Below, in pieces: positions 16,973-25,216 of a DNA stretch of 64,000 bases. Origin of the DNA: Paenibacillus endoradicis (GTDB taxonomy: Bacteria; Bacillota; Bacilli; Paenibacillales; Paenibacillaceae); assembly GCF_024721975.1 (NCBI RefSeq), contig NZ_JANQBB010000002.1, forward strand, positions 124,001 to 188,000. The letters run 5' to 3'. The notes under the pieces were generated by a model. The model made no database searches. It worked only from the letters and a program-made list of their open reading frames with translations, and had not been told where the DNA came from. How positions within the stretch are numbered: position 1 is the stretch's first letter; each line of letters begins with the position of its first letter. Made by a program: the position numbers and the translations under genes.

Positions 16973-17254
16973 CTACACCCCGCTAACAAGACGACCTAAA
17001 GTATGGTCTGCTTCTTCCTCCGCTTGAAAAGCTTCTGAGGCAATATTTAAGTTAATTCTTGCCATTTCCATATAGCCACGCTGCATTTTTTCACGTATTT
17101 GTCTTTTTTTGCGCTCGATCAAATACAGCTTCATTGCTTGGCGAATGAACTCACTGCGATTTGATTTTTCAGTTGCGACAATTCCATCAACTTCTTCTAG
17201 CAATTGATCGGGCAGACTGATCATTATTCGCTTCGTATTATGAATATTGGCCAC
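16973..17254 (-). CDS. ndoAI: Ribbon-helix-helix antitoxin (NdoAI/EndoAI)
   Basis: 93 residues starting MANIHNTKRIMISLPDQLLEEVDGIVATEKSNRSEFIRQAMKLYL. The N-terminal CopG-type ribbon-helix-helix binds DNA; the charged C-terminal helix (RKKRQIREKMQRGYMEMARINLNIASEAFQAEEEAD) is the toxin-neutralising part in the family. It is co-transcribed with ndoA. Confidence 0.93.
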   Translation of the reverse strand: MANIHNTKRIMISLPDQLLEEVDGIVATEKSNRSEFIRQAMKLYLIERKKRQIREKMQRGYMEMARINLNIASEAFQAEEEADHTLGRLVSGV

Positions 17255-17622
17255 AGAATTCGCACCTCCAAAACTTTTCCAACACTTTACTACACATTAT
17301 GACATAAATATAACTTTTCTATACTTGATCATATATATGTAATGAATATATCAAGTATGCTATATCACCGATATATGGATTTTATCGAGATAATACTTAA
17401 CAAGTTATGTTTGCATGAAAAAACACATGTAAAACTTTCCACTTTACATATATTTTGATCTTCTTTCCCATTGTACTATCATATTACACCACAATGGTAC
17501 TTAGAAGCTATATATAATTACTGATAAAATTATCCAATTCAAATAATACATCGAATTGAAGATTGATGAATGTCATTTGATGCATCCTATACAACTAATA
17601 ATATAGCCAATTTGCTATACCT
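17255..17622. other. AT-rich gap between alr and ndoAI
   Basis: No open frame with a ribosome-binding site. Very AT-rich, with several TATAT runs (for example around 17330-17390) and a small hairpin, CATGTAAA...TTTACAT, at about 17425-17450. It probably holds the promoter for the toxin-antitoxin pair. No clear terminator of alr was found. Confidence 0.5.
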
Positions 17623-18807
17623 TTACATTCCATTAGATACAGCAATTACTTGATTATTCTCAATATAACGGCGAGGTACACGACTTGCTATCATACAAGT
17701 TAATTCATAATTAATTGTGCCTAATAAATCAGCAATCTGTTCTGTAGTAATGGTGTGTTCACCTTGCTTACCAATAAGCACAACTTCTTGATTCAATAAT
17801 GACTCCATTGAATAATCTTTGAGCTTATCTAATGAGATCATGCATTGATCCATGCAAATGGTACCTAACACAGGAATTCGTTCACCTTGTAGTAAAACTT
17901 CTATTTTTCCAGATAACATACGACTATACCCATCTGCATACCCGATTGGTAATGTTCCGATCCATTCTGGTTCATTCGTTACATATCTTGCACCGTAACT
18001 AATCCCCCAATCGGAAGGAGCTTCTTTAACGTGCACAACTTTGGTCTTCAAACTTAGAACTGGCTGTAATGCTACATTATCCTTATTCACTTCTTCTGAA
18101 GGATACATGCCATACATCGCAATTCCTAGACGAACCATATCACCAGACCATTGCGGAGTGTCCATTCCACCCGCACTATTAGCGGCATGTATAATCGGAA
18201 TGTCCCAGCCTGCTTGTCGAACATGACTTTCAATAGCATGGAATCGATCATATTGAAGGGAAGTATATGTTTTGTCTGCTTCATCCGCTTTGGAATAATG
18301 TGTGAAAATGCCTTCAACATGAAGCGTAGGAATAGCGATTGCCTTCTCGATAAATGCGATGGCTTCCTCGTACCCTAATATCCCTAGTCTTCCCATACCC
18401 GTATCTATTTTCACGTGGACCTTTAGACGCTTGTCAGCAGTCTTCTCCATAGACCCGGCAGCCAGTAGTTGATCTTCACGATATAAGGCAATCGTAACAT
18501 CGTATTCTCTTGCAATATGCAAATGCTCTGGAGCTACAAAACCAAGAACAAGAATCGGTAATTGAATACCTTCTTTACGTAATTGTAGTGCTTCATCAAG
18601 AAAAGCGACACCCAAATAATCGACACCATAGCGTTCTACTGCTCTTGAAATTTCTACTAATCCGTGACCATATGCATTCGCTTTAACCGATGCTAATAAT
18701 CGTGTACCTTCTTTTAACCCAGATTTTACTGCTTCTATATTATGATGCAATGCATCTAATGAAATATCTGCCCATGTTGGTCTAAAAAACGTACTCAAAT
18801 GCTCCAC
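17623..18807 (-). CDS. alr: Alanine racemase
   Basis: 394 residues. The PLP lysine sits in ASVKANAYGHG (Lys about 43), with YGVDYLGVAFLDEALQLRKEGI after it. The second catalytic region, VHVKEAPSDWGISYGARYVTNEPEWIGTLPIGYADGYSRMLSG, contains the Tyr of ISYGA (about 270). It makes D-alanine for peptidoglycan from L-alanine in the cytoplasm. The order ydcC-alr-ndoAI-ndoA is the same as in Bacillus. A copy of the intergenic TIR repeat lies directly upstream, between it and ydcC. Confidence 0.97.
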   Translation of the reverse strand: MEHLSTFFRPTWADISLDALHHNIEAVKSGLKEGTRLLASVKANAYGHGLVEISRAVERYGVDYLGVAFLDEALQLRKEGIQLPILVLGFVAPEHLHIAREYDVTIALYREDQLLAAGSMEKTADKRLKVHVKIDTGMGRLGILGYEEAIAFIEKAIAIPTLHVEGIFTHYSKADEADKTYTSLQYDRFHAIESHVRQAGWDIPIIHAANSAGGMDTPQWSGDMVRLGIAMYGMYPSEEVNKDNVALQPVLSLKTKVVHVKEAPSDWGISYGARYVTNEPEWIGTLPIGYADGYSRMLSGKIEVLLQGERIPVLGTICMDQCMISLDKLKDYSMESLLNQEVVLIGKQGEHTITTEQIADLLGTINYELTCMIASRVPRRYIENNQVIAVSNGM

Positions 18808-18823
18808 CTACTCCTTTAAACAG

Positions 18824-19031
18824 TAGTTCAAAAAGCAGACTTTGATAACGAAGTGATGCGGGAAGCTTAATTGGCATCGAAGATACAACTCATCAGTTAT
18901 TAAGTACAAGCTTTCGAAGTATGTTTCTTTTAGAAACATTATAAGTGCTCACGTACCAAGTACGTACGTTGTACTCTTCACTCCCTTAGCTTCATCGTAT
19001 CTTCTCGTTTCTGAAAGCCCACTTTTTAAAC
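18824..19031. repeat. Intergenic TIR repeat family, copy C
   Basis: About 208 bp with ends GTTCAAAAAGCAGACTTT and AAAGCCCACTTTTTAAAC in inverted orientation. Internal hallmarks are GATAACGAAGTGATGC, GGCATCGAA and an ACGTACCAAGTACGT palindrome. It is longer than copies B and D because of an internal insertion containing GCTTTCGAAG (18910-18919), the core of the second repeat family. Confidence 0.82.
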
Positions 19032-19152
19032 TGCACTTTATTCTTACACTAAATTTCCGATACTTTATATCTAATAGTTGTTATGTTACCCCTAGTTATG
19101 TGGTGTGTCAATGTTAATCTCAACCTATTATTGTTCCTATAATAATAGCAAA

Positions 19153-19201
19153 AAGCTAGCTCATTGAATCGAAGGGATACTTCGAACATTGAGCTAGCTT
19201 T
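19153..19201 (-). terminator. Terminator of ydcC
   Basis: Long stem AAAGCTAGCTCA.../...TGAGCTAGCTTT with inner TTCGAAG symmetry, followed by TTTTGC on the minus strand, 60 bp past the stop. Confidence 0.8.
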
Positions 19202-19261
19202 AATACATCAACATCATACTTCATAACATTACTTATCTGTTACCAAGTGATGACATCTAAC

Positions 19262-20458
19262 TTATTTGGATACTTCAGCTAGAACGGATTGAGCAACTTT
19301 AATCATCTCAACTTCAGGTAGATCAGCGCTACTTAGACGGAACTGATTACCAAAGTACGTCCAAGTTAACGTTTGTACATCGTCACCAGATGTAAGCTCA
19401 GCAATGGTGAAGCCTAGATTAACAAAATCTCCAGGAACCAATGTTGTTGCAATATCTTTAGCTTCCGTTTGTATCAACGTGTAATTATATGTGCCTTCAT
19501 AGCGTGTCATAACGCCTTGACTGCCAGCGAATTCAATATCTGTCATATCCTTCTCGTTAACTCCTAACGGTAAGTGTGTAGGTGCCATAGCTGTAAATGA
19601 TTGTGTAGTCGTTGGAGCGTTACTCGTTGCATCGTCATCGTTGCTAGAACCCTCTTCACCTGATGTAGACTGTTCAACTGGAGCACCAGCATTTGGATCA
19701 GTGCTAGTGTCACTGTCCACATTGCCTGCCTCAGCACCTACACCCTCATCACCAGGAGCAAGTGTATCTACATCCTCTTTACTTGGATCAATCGTTGTAG
19801 GTTGTTGCTCTGTTACATCACCAGCGCTCGTTTGCATATTGGACTCTGTCTCAAAGAAACTTTCAGCAAACGTTGGATTGAATTCGAATGTATCGAATTT
19901 AACGTCTACAAGTACAGTCGCGTTCGTGTCGCTAACTTCTACTTGCATCGGTTTATAGTCGTCTTGGCTTAGCCAAATCTTCTGTCTAGCAAGCGATGTA
20001 CTGTTGTATTTCGCCATAACATCAAATACATAAGCATCATCTGTCGTTGTAAATTGACGAGAACCATCAAGTAGAATACTTTGAATCAATGTTTGGTACA
20101 AGTACACCTGACCTTGTTTTTGCGGCCAATCGCTTTGGAAACGGAATACTTTATTTTGCTTTGGAGTTAGTACAAACACACCTTCATCATTACGAAGAAC
20201 GATTTGACTAATGTCTTTTTCGGCATTTGTCAGCTTAATGCGGTAAGCTTCTGGCTTCGAATACGATACTTCCACTTGATACACTTGAGGCTGCTGACCG
20301 TTATGTAAGGTCATCGTGCCTGTGCCACTGTAACCTTCCATACTATTCAAGAATTTGTCCAAATCCTTTACCACGGATTCGGCGTCTTTCGTCCCGCAAG
20401 CAGATAACACTAGTGCCATACTTAGTATAATTGCCGCGATCCATGTCATGCGACGCAT
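19262..20458 (-). CDS. ydcC: YdcC-like sporulation lipoprotein (LolA-like fold)
   Basis: 398 residues. Lipoprotein signal with LSAC (Cys about 21), then a LolA/YdcC-type domain (LDKFLNSMEGYSGTGTMTLHNGQQPQVYQVEVSYSKPEAYRIKL...), a Ser/Asp/Thr-rich linker (about 225-290), and a C-terminal domain (TRYEGTYNYTLIQTEAKD). Position directly upstream of alr on the same strand matches ydcC, a mother-cell (sigma-E) gene in Bacillus. It is longer than Bacillus YdcC, mainly in the acidic linker. GAGGGG 8 bases before the ATG supports the start. Confidence 0.85.
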   Translation of the reverse strand: MRRMTWIAAIILSMALVLSACGTKDAESVVKDLDKFLNSMEGYSGTGTMTLHNGQQPQVYQVEVSYSKPEAYRIKLTNAEKDISQIVLRNDEGVFVLTPKQNKVFRFQSDWPQKQGQVYLYQTLIQSILLDGSRQFTTTDDAYVFDVMAKYNSTSLARQKIWLSQDDYKPMQVEVSDTNATVLVDVKFDTFEFNPTFAESFFETESNMQTSAGDVTEQQPTTIDPSKEDVDTLAPGDEGVGAEAGNVDSDTSTDPNAGAPVEQSTSGEEGSSNDDDATSNAPTTTQSFTAMAPTHLPLGVNEKDMTDIEFAGSQGVMTRYEGTYNYTLIQTEAKDIATTLVPGDFVNLGFTIAELTSGDDVQTLTWTYFGNQFRLSSADLPEVEMIKVAQSVLAEVSK

Positions 20459-20527
20459 GAAATCATCCCCTCACACCTTGGTTTTTTAACTGGCTTATAC
20501 ATAATATGAGGGGACTTGGACATTTAT

Positions 20528-20552
20528 GCGGACAAAGTTGACGAGCTGGGAA
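20528..20552. repeat. 25-bp direct repeat, copy 1 (upstream of GGDEF gene)
   Basis: GCGGACAAAGTTGACGAGCT plus GGGAA is identical to 22426-22450. Similarity continues weakly for about 25 bp more (AAGAAT-TTTT, GGCTA, TTGT). The two copies bracket the GGDEF gene in the same orientation. Confidence 0.8.
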
Positions 20553-20679
20553 AGAATTTTTTTGGCTACATTGTATATATGTAGCTGTTGAGAGTAATTT
20601 AAATAATGGATTATATTAACAATGTTTTTTAATCATGTTAACATGATATAAACATAATATTTGAAAGAGGGTAAAACTA

Positions 20680-22248
20680 TTGGTATCGACGCTAGAGGCA
20701 TATGTAACATTAGTTTGCACTTCGGTTGTATTGAATTTGTCTATACTAGTCTATACTTATTGGAAGAGACATCATTATACAAATATCGCTAAATTGTTCA
20801 TGTGGAATACATTAACTTCAATGATCTATTGCTTTGGCTATGCCTTTAGCTTAACATCGACTTCGTTAGAACAACTTAGATTTTGGAATATTGTACAGTA
20901 TGTAGGTATGCCATTTTTCCCTCCGTTAGGATTAATGTTTGTCATGCATTATTTAGGCTATAAATTAACGAGAAAAAGAATTATCGCTTTACTAATCATA
21001 CCTTGTCTCACCTTTCTCATTAATGTAACCAATGAATCCCATCATACATTCTATAGAATATATGATATCCATTCGGTGCTTGGGGCTCCATATAGTGAGA
21101 TTGAATATGGGGTATGGTTTGTTGTACATAATATTTACATTTTTAGCTGTATGTTAGCTGCACTCTTATTGCTACTTTCACGCTGGAAGGAAACAGTTAG
21201 TACATATAAACCTCAATTATTTGCCCTCATCTGTGGTCAATTACTTCCAATAGTGGCTGCATTTTTATTATTCATAGGATTGACACCCGATGGTATCGAT
21301 CCTGTACCAATGGTTATTTGGTTTTCTTCTGTTTTGTACCTCTGGTCTATTACTAGCTCTCGAATGTTATCAATTATGCCAGTTGCTAAGGAAACAATCT
21401 TTAATAGTATGAATGATGGTGTAATTGTGCTTAATGATAGCTATCAATTAATCGAATATAATCATGCTTGTAAAAATATGTTTACTGCATTGGATCGATC
21501 AACGTTAGGGCAGCCATTTGATCACGTTTGGTATATGCTAACGGATCAATCATTCCCTGTTCAATTAGATACGATATCAGATAATTTGAATGTTACGATT
21601 CATCAAGCTAATTATATTTATCAGCTACGTATTTCTATGCTTCAGCAATCAAATAATAACTCTGGTTTACTAATTATATTTACGGATATAACAGAGCTAC
21701 ATACATTACAACAAAAGTTAGAGCATCAAGCCTATTATGATGAGCTTACGCAAATATACAATCGTCGTGCCTTTTTCCAACAAAGTGAGCAAGACTTAAT
21801 GAAAGTAAAGGGTAATTTGTCATCTTATACTCTTATTCTATTTGATATTGATTTTTTCAAAAAAGTGAACGATACTTTTGGACATCAAGCCGGAGATCAA
21901 ATACTAGTACATGTGGCTCAAATTTGTAAAGCTGAGCTGGGAGAAGATATGCTTTTTGCTAGATATGGTGGTGAAGAATTCGTACTCGCTATAGCTGGAT
22001 ATACATTAGTTGAAGGGGAAAACTTCGCTAATCACCTTAGATTTTGCATTGAACAAAATCCTTTAGTTGAAAATAAACGAGTTGTATCAGTTACCTGCAG
22101 TTTTGGAGTATCCGTAACGACAGGAGTTATGGATGAATCAATCTATCAGCTTATTCAAAAAGCTGATGAAGCACTTTATGCTGCCAAAAGATCTGGTCGA
22201 AATCAAGTAAAAGTTTTTACTGAAGAACTCACAAATGATATTTATTAA
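20680..22248 (+). CDS. 7TM-PAS-GGDEF diguanylate cyclase
   Basis: 522 residues from a TTG start (GAGGG 9 bases upstream). Seven hydrophobic helices over residues about 5-225 form a histidine-kinase-type 7TM sensor (HisKA_7TM-like). A PAS domain follows (about 235-345: MNDGVIVLNDSYQLIEYNHACKNMF). The GGDEF domain runs from about 350 to 510 with DELTQIYNRRAFF, LILFDIDFFKKVNDTFGHQAGD and the active-site motif RYGGEEF. The signature is intact, so it should make c-di-GMP; no RxxD inhibitory site precedes the motif. The input signal is unknown. It stands alone on its strand. Confidence 0.92.
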   Translation: MVSTLEAYVTLVCTSVVLNLSILVYTYWKRHHYTNIAKLFMWNTLTSMIYCFGYAFSLTSTSLEQLRFWNIVQYVGMPFFPPLGLMFVMHYLGYKLTRKRIIALLIIPCLTFLINVTNESHHTFYRIYDIHSVLGAPYSEIEYGVWFVVHNIYIFSCMLAALLLLLSRWKETVSTYKPQLFALICGQLLPIVAAFLLFIGLTPDGIDPVPMVIWFSSVLYLWSITSSRMLSIMPVAKETIFNSMNDGVIVLNDSYQLIEYNHACKNMFTALDRSTLGQPFDHVWYMLTDQSFPVQLDTISDNLNVTIHQANYIYQLRISMLQQSNNNSGLLIIFTDITELHTLQQKLEHQAYYDELTQIYNRRAFFQQSEQDLMKVKGNLSSYTLILFDIDFFKKVNDTFGHQAGDQILVHVAQICKAELGEDMLFARYGGEEFVLAIAGYTLVEGENFANHLRFCIEQNPLVENKRVVSVTCSFGVSVTTGVMDESIYQLIQKADEALYAAKRSGRNQVKVFTEELTNDIY

Positions 22249-22316
22249 AGTGGGAAACATTACTGGTAATAACTGAAACTGATTCAGAAGCTTACTGGTG
22301 AAGTGAACCCCCGACT

Positions 22317-22425
22317 TTAGCTACTCTGAGTGCATACAACTGCAAACCCAGAGGTTAGCCGAGGCACACAACTAGAATTACTTCTACTGTGTGACGGTAG
22401 GCGTTCAGTGGTTAAGAGCAGCTAA
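22317..22425 (+). ncRNA. Candidate structured RNA downstream of GGDEF gene
   Basis: A long-range stem (TTAGCT-A-CTCT with AGAG-C-AGCTAA) encloses a strong hairpin (CACAC..TAGAA....TTCTA..GTGTG). Together they look like a folded RNA of about 110 nt, ending exactly where the second copy of the 25-bp repeat begins. CCCCCGACTTTAG at its 5' side resembles the right end of some IS200/IS605 elements, so a transposon end or guide-RNA relic is possible. I cannot match it to a named RNA family. Confidence 0.3.
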
Positions 22426-22450
22426 GCGGACAAAGTTGACGAGCTGGGAA
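22426..22450. repeat. 25-bp direct repeat, copy 2
   Basis: Exact copy of 20528-20552 in the same orientation, immediately 3' of the candidate structured RNA. Confidence 0.8.
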
Positions 22451-22487
22451 GAATATTTTAAAAGGGCTATTGTGACTACAACTGTAT

Positions 22488-22784
22488 TTAACGCAACATC
22501 TGTTCACACAAAGAAAGTCCACCACAAGGGCAAACTCTATAGTATTTTATTAAGATATATCTTTTATGCTCACGGTAACTGAGGAAGCAATATCGATTAT
22601 GCCGATCAAAAACTCTTGCTAAAACAATTAATAAGTTTAACATAATTGGTGGGGTGGCAGCAAATAGAAATCTCATAAGGTTTAGAGCAATACCTGACAG
22701 TTCTAGTGTCATAAGCATATAGATAGCAGCTGTTGTAATATACCAAGAGGTTGAAGGAGCCATACGCCAAATGTACTTGTGCAT
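22488..22784 (-). pseudogene. Possible remnant of a membrane protein
   Basis: A 98-codon frame beginning MHKYIWRMAPSTSWYITTAAIYMLMTLELSGIALNLMRFLFAATPPIMLNLLIVL has two convincing membrane helices, then loses protein-like character. There is no ribosome-binding site, and a stop lies six codons upstream of the first Met. I do not recognise it. It could be a truncated gene or chance. Confidence 0.3.
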
Positions 22785-22835
22785 TTCATCTACCGATAGT
22801 TATTTATGCTGGTATTAAACTACATGAAGAAAAAA

Positions 22836-22905
22836 ATCCCCTTATGGAATCAGTAGTATACTCACATTAACGTGAACATATTGCTACTGAAAACCACAAG
22901 GGGAT
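22836..22905 (-). terminator. Terminator of stalk-domain gene
   Basis: Stem ATCCCCTT.../...AAGGGGAT with further pairing of CAGTAGCA and the ACTACTG region. It is followed by TTTTTTTC on the minus strand. Confidence 0.8.
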
Positions 22906-22923
22906 AGCATTTTTAGATAAGAT

Positions 22924-23598
22924 CTATTTATAATACGAAGTAGTTAATGGGATAAACACAGCAGTATCTTCTTTAACATCTCCGTAAATGTACAGTGATT
23001 TGACACCTCCGATATCAGCTTGGATAGTGACCAAACCTTCCGCAGATTTTATCACATCTACTGTTTTCAGAATAATATCGTTATCAGCGTCTTTAATAGT
23101 AAAGTTTGAAATATCACCATCAACAGCTGCTATCTGAAGGTATAACGTTTGATGCTCTTTATTCGGGTAGAGCATTAAACTCATGCTGCGGTTACTATCA
23201 TGATTGTTGAAATAAGCCTCTTTATAATCCTTGCCTTTATACGTAGTTTGAACTGGATCTTTCGTATGATACATATCTGTGAATCCGCTAGCAATAGATA
23301 CGCCTTCTACCTTCTCACCTAAAATAATGGTTTGGGTAGCCACATCATAATCAACTGCTACATCAAGTGCATCTGAAATTGCACGAATAGAAAAATAATT
23401 GGCATTTTGATAGCTGATCGGTGCAATAGCGTTGCCCTTAACATCACGCAATTCAACAAAAGTTCCATCAACTTGTACTTTTATCCCAGGATTAAGGTAA
23501 GCTTTAATCTCTTGTAGCTTAGTTGCTGCGAACGCGCCCGTTCCCATACTAGCAACCATTGACGCGCTGATAATAGCTACAAATGCTTTTTTCTTCAA
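22924..23598 (-). CDS. Secreted protein with a stalk (copper-amine-oxidase N-like) domain
   Basis: About 224 residues: a signal peptide (AFVAIISASMVASMGTGAFAA) and a stalk-type domain (LNPGIKVQVDGTFVELRDVKGNAIAPISYQNANYFSIRAISDALDVAVDYDVATQTIILG, about 35-95), then a beta-rich region with no motif I know. The stalk domain is a common module in secreted Paenibacillus proteins and has no enzymatic role. The start was put at TTG 23598, ten bases behind AGGAG, since the GTG at 23607 nearly touches that site. Confidence 0.75.
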   Translation of the reverse strand: MKKKAFVAIISASMVASMGTGAFAATKLQEIKAYLNPGIKVQVDGTFVELRDVKGNAIAPISYQNANYFSIRAISDALDVAVDYDVATQTIILGEKVEGVSIASGFTDMYHTKDPVQTTYKGKDYKEAYFNNHDSNRSMSLMLYPNKEHQTLYLQIAAVDGDISNFTIKDADNDIILKTVDVIKSAEGLVTIQADIGGVKSLYIYGDVKEDTAVFIPLTTSYYK

Positions 23599-23785
23599 TC
23601 GTTTCACACTCCTAGAGGAAAATTAAGATACACATTATGGAATAGTTTATATGAAATGTTTATCAGTAACAATAGTTTTCTGGTATAAATTATCAAAAAT
23701 ACTCCCAATTACCTATTCTGAATAATTCACTCTCACTAAGAATTTATTTTATATTTCTGCTATCCGTAGCTTGCCAAAATAGCAT

Positions 23786-24238
23786 TTAGCTGCTTTTGCA
23801 CAATACGCCTGCAATCTCATATCCGATAGTTTTACCTTGCTGTAGCTCTTCTTTAGAAGCGTTATATTCAAACTTCAAGCTTTCATGTACGATATCTGCG
23901 CCAAGCTCGCGCAATTTATCTTCAATTAAATCCACTGCACCACAATAATTAGAATATGAGGTATCTCCCGATCCAAATACCACAGCCTTTTTCCCACTCA
24001 GATTTAGCTCTTCCATCTCCTCGTAAAAATCAAGCATCTCATCAGGCAACTCTCCATCTCCCCACGTATATGCCCCTATAATAATACCATCATATTGTAG
24101 CAAGTCAGCTGCTTTAGCATCATAAGCGTCTTTTCGTACAATCTCTATACCAGCTTCTTTTACGCCGCTTTCAATAATCTCAGACATCTCTTCCGTATTA
24201 CCTGTCAAGCTTGAATAAACAATAATTACTTTTGTCAT
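23786..24238 (-). CDS. Short-chain flavodoxin
   Basis: 150 residues. The FMN-phosphate loop YSSLTGNTEEM is at residues 8-18, the first flavin loop GAYTWGDGELPDEM near 57, and FGSGDTSYSNYCGAVD near 88 is the second. It carries electrons in place of ferredoxin when iron is low. A Fur box sits over its promoter, consistent with that role. Single-gene unit. Confidence 0.95.
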   Translation of the reverse strand: MTKVIIVYSSLTGNTEEMSEIIESGVKEAGIEIVRKDAYDAKAADLLQYDGIIIGAYTWGDGELPDEMLDFYEEMEELNLSGKKAVVFGSGDTSYSNYCGAVDLIEDKLRELGADIVHESLKFEYNASKEELQQGKTIGYEIAGVLCKSS

Positions 24239-24319
24239 TTCATTTCCTCCTCAAGTTGACTCCATTATTGCAACCAATTCACAACTAAAAACTAAAGATT
24301 AATAGTCATCATTGTTAAA

Positions 24320-24378
24320 TTGATAATGATTATCAATATCATATATACAATAATAAAGATTGTTTCCCAAACTTTCAA
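24320..24378 (-). promoter_or_regulatory. Promoter with perfect Fur box for flavodoxin gene
   Basis: On the minus strand -35 TTGAAA (24373-24378) and -10 TATTAT (24350-24355) are 17 bp apart. Downstream is TTGATAATGATTATCAA (24320-24336), a perfect palindrome and full Fur consensus. The same spacing occurs at the siderophore importer promoter. Confidence 0.88.
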
Positions 24379-24444
24379 GAGTATTCAGCATGTCCGCAGA
24401 GGATTTTTTTTCTTATTTTGAACTCCTAACGTTTTAGATAAAAA

Positions 24445-24479
24445 AGCCAGTTGCCCGAGATCATCTCGGGCAACTGGCT
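24445..24479 (-). terminator. Terminator of alpha-glucoside operon (after pgmB)
   Basis: Perfect stem AGCCAGTTGCCCGAG/CTCGGGCAACTGGCT with a 5-base loop, followed by TTTTTTATC on the minus strand. Its outer arms (AGCCAGTTGCC) are the same as the terminator at 36441-36475 at the far end of this locus. Confidence 0.92.
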
Positions 24480-24508
24480 AGATAGGATTTTTATATTAGA
24501 TTAATATT

Positions 24509-25183
24509 TTAAGCTTTTAATTTTTGTGCATGTATTACCTGCTGCAAGTCTAATGACTTAGTCGAAGATAATACGAGATCAGCATGTGGGAATGCCTCAG
24601 CTGGTCCAATTGCAATAGCAACCATATGAGCTGATTTAATGGCTTCTACCCCTGCAACCGCATCCTCTACTCCTACACAGTCTATTGGGTCTACTTCAAG
24701 CAATTCTGCAGCTCTCAAAAACACTTCCGGATCTGGTTTGGAATTTACAATAGTTGCTGCATCGACAATCACATCAAATTGATCATTCATTTGTAAGTTA
24801 TCAATTACTGTGAAGGCATTTTTGCTAGCAGAAGCTATCGCTGTTTTAATTCCATTTTGTTTGAGCTCAACGAGTAGTTCAGGAATACCAGGCAATACAT
24901 CCTCCGGTTTAATTTCCAAGATCAATTGTTTATAAATTTCATTTTTACGAGTCGCTAGATTATCAAGCTCCTCATCTGTAAAACTTAGTGGTTCTTTCGA
25001 TAAGCTTAATAGTAAACGAAGAGATTCCATACGCGAAACACCTTTAAGCTTTTCATTAAATTCTCTTGTAAATGGCAAGCCTAACTCGTCTCCGATAGCT
25101 TTCCAAGCAAGATAATGATGTTCTGCTGTATCAGTAATTACACCATCCAAATCAAAAATAACCGCTTTTACTAATTGAACCAT
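24509..25183 (-). CDS. pgmB: Beta-phosphoglucomutase
   Basis: 224-residue HAD-superfamily protein. Motif I VIFDLDGVITDTAEHHYLAWKAIGDELG (Asp10 nucleophile, Asp12 acid/base) is at the N-terminus. The cap helix region (KLKGVSRMESLRLLL), motif II IASASKNA, Lys of NSKPDPEVFL and motif III GVEDAVAGVEAI follow. It converts beta-glucose-1-phosphate to glucose-6-phosphate. The upstream GH65 phosphorylase makes that sugar phosphate, so the two form one route. AAAGGAG precedes the start. Confidence 0.95.
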   Translation of the reverse strand: MVQLVKAVIFDLDGVITDTAEHHYLAWKAIGDELGLPFTREFNEKLKGVSRMESLRLLLSLSKEPLSFTDEELDNLATRKNEIYKQLILEIKPEDVLPGIPELLVELKQNGIKTAIASASKNAFTVIDNLQMNDQFDVIVDAATIVNSKPDPEVFLRAAELLEVDPIDCVGVEDAVAGVEAIKSAHMVAIAIGPAEAFPHADLVLSSTKSLDLQQVIHAQKLKA

Positions 25184-25216
25184 TGTGTATCACTCCTTTG
25201 TATGCAAGATCATTAA

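Noticed and set aside
16619..17254. Toxin-antitoxin pair as part of a mobile island
   Set aside because: It sits in the conserved ydcC-alr-ndoAI-ndoA order of Bacillales with no integrase or atypical composition.
22250..22430. Cobalamin or c-di-GMP riboswitch
   Set aside because: Some stretches (GGTGAA, CCCCCG) recall the cobalamin element, but the B12 box and the conserved GCCACUG are missing, GEMM motifs do not fit, and no gene follows on that strand.
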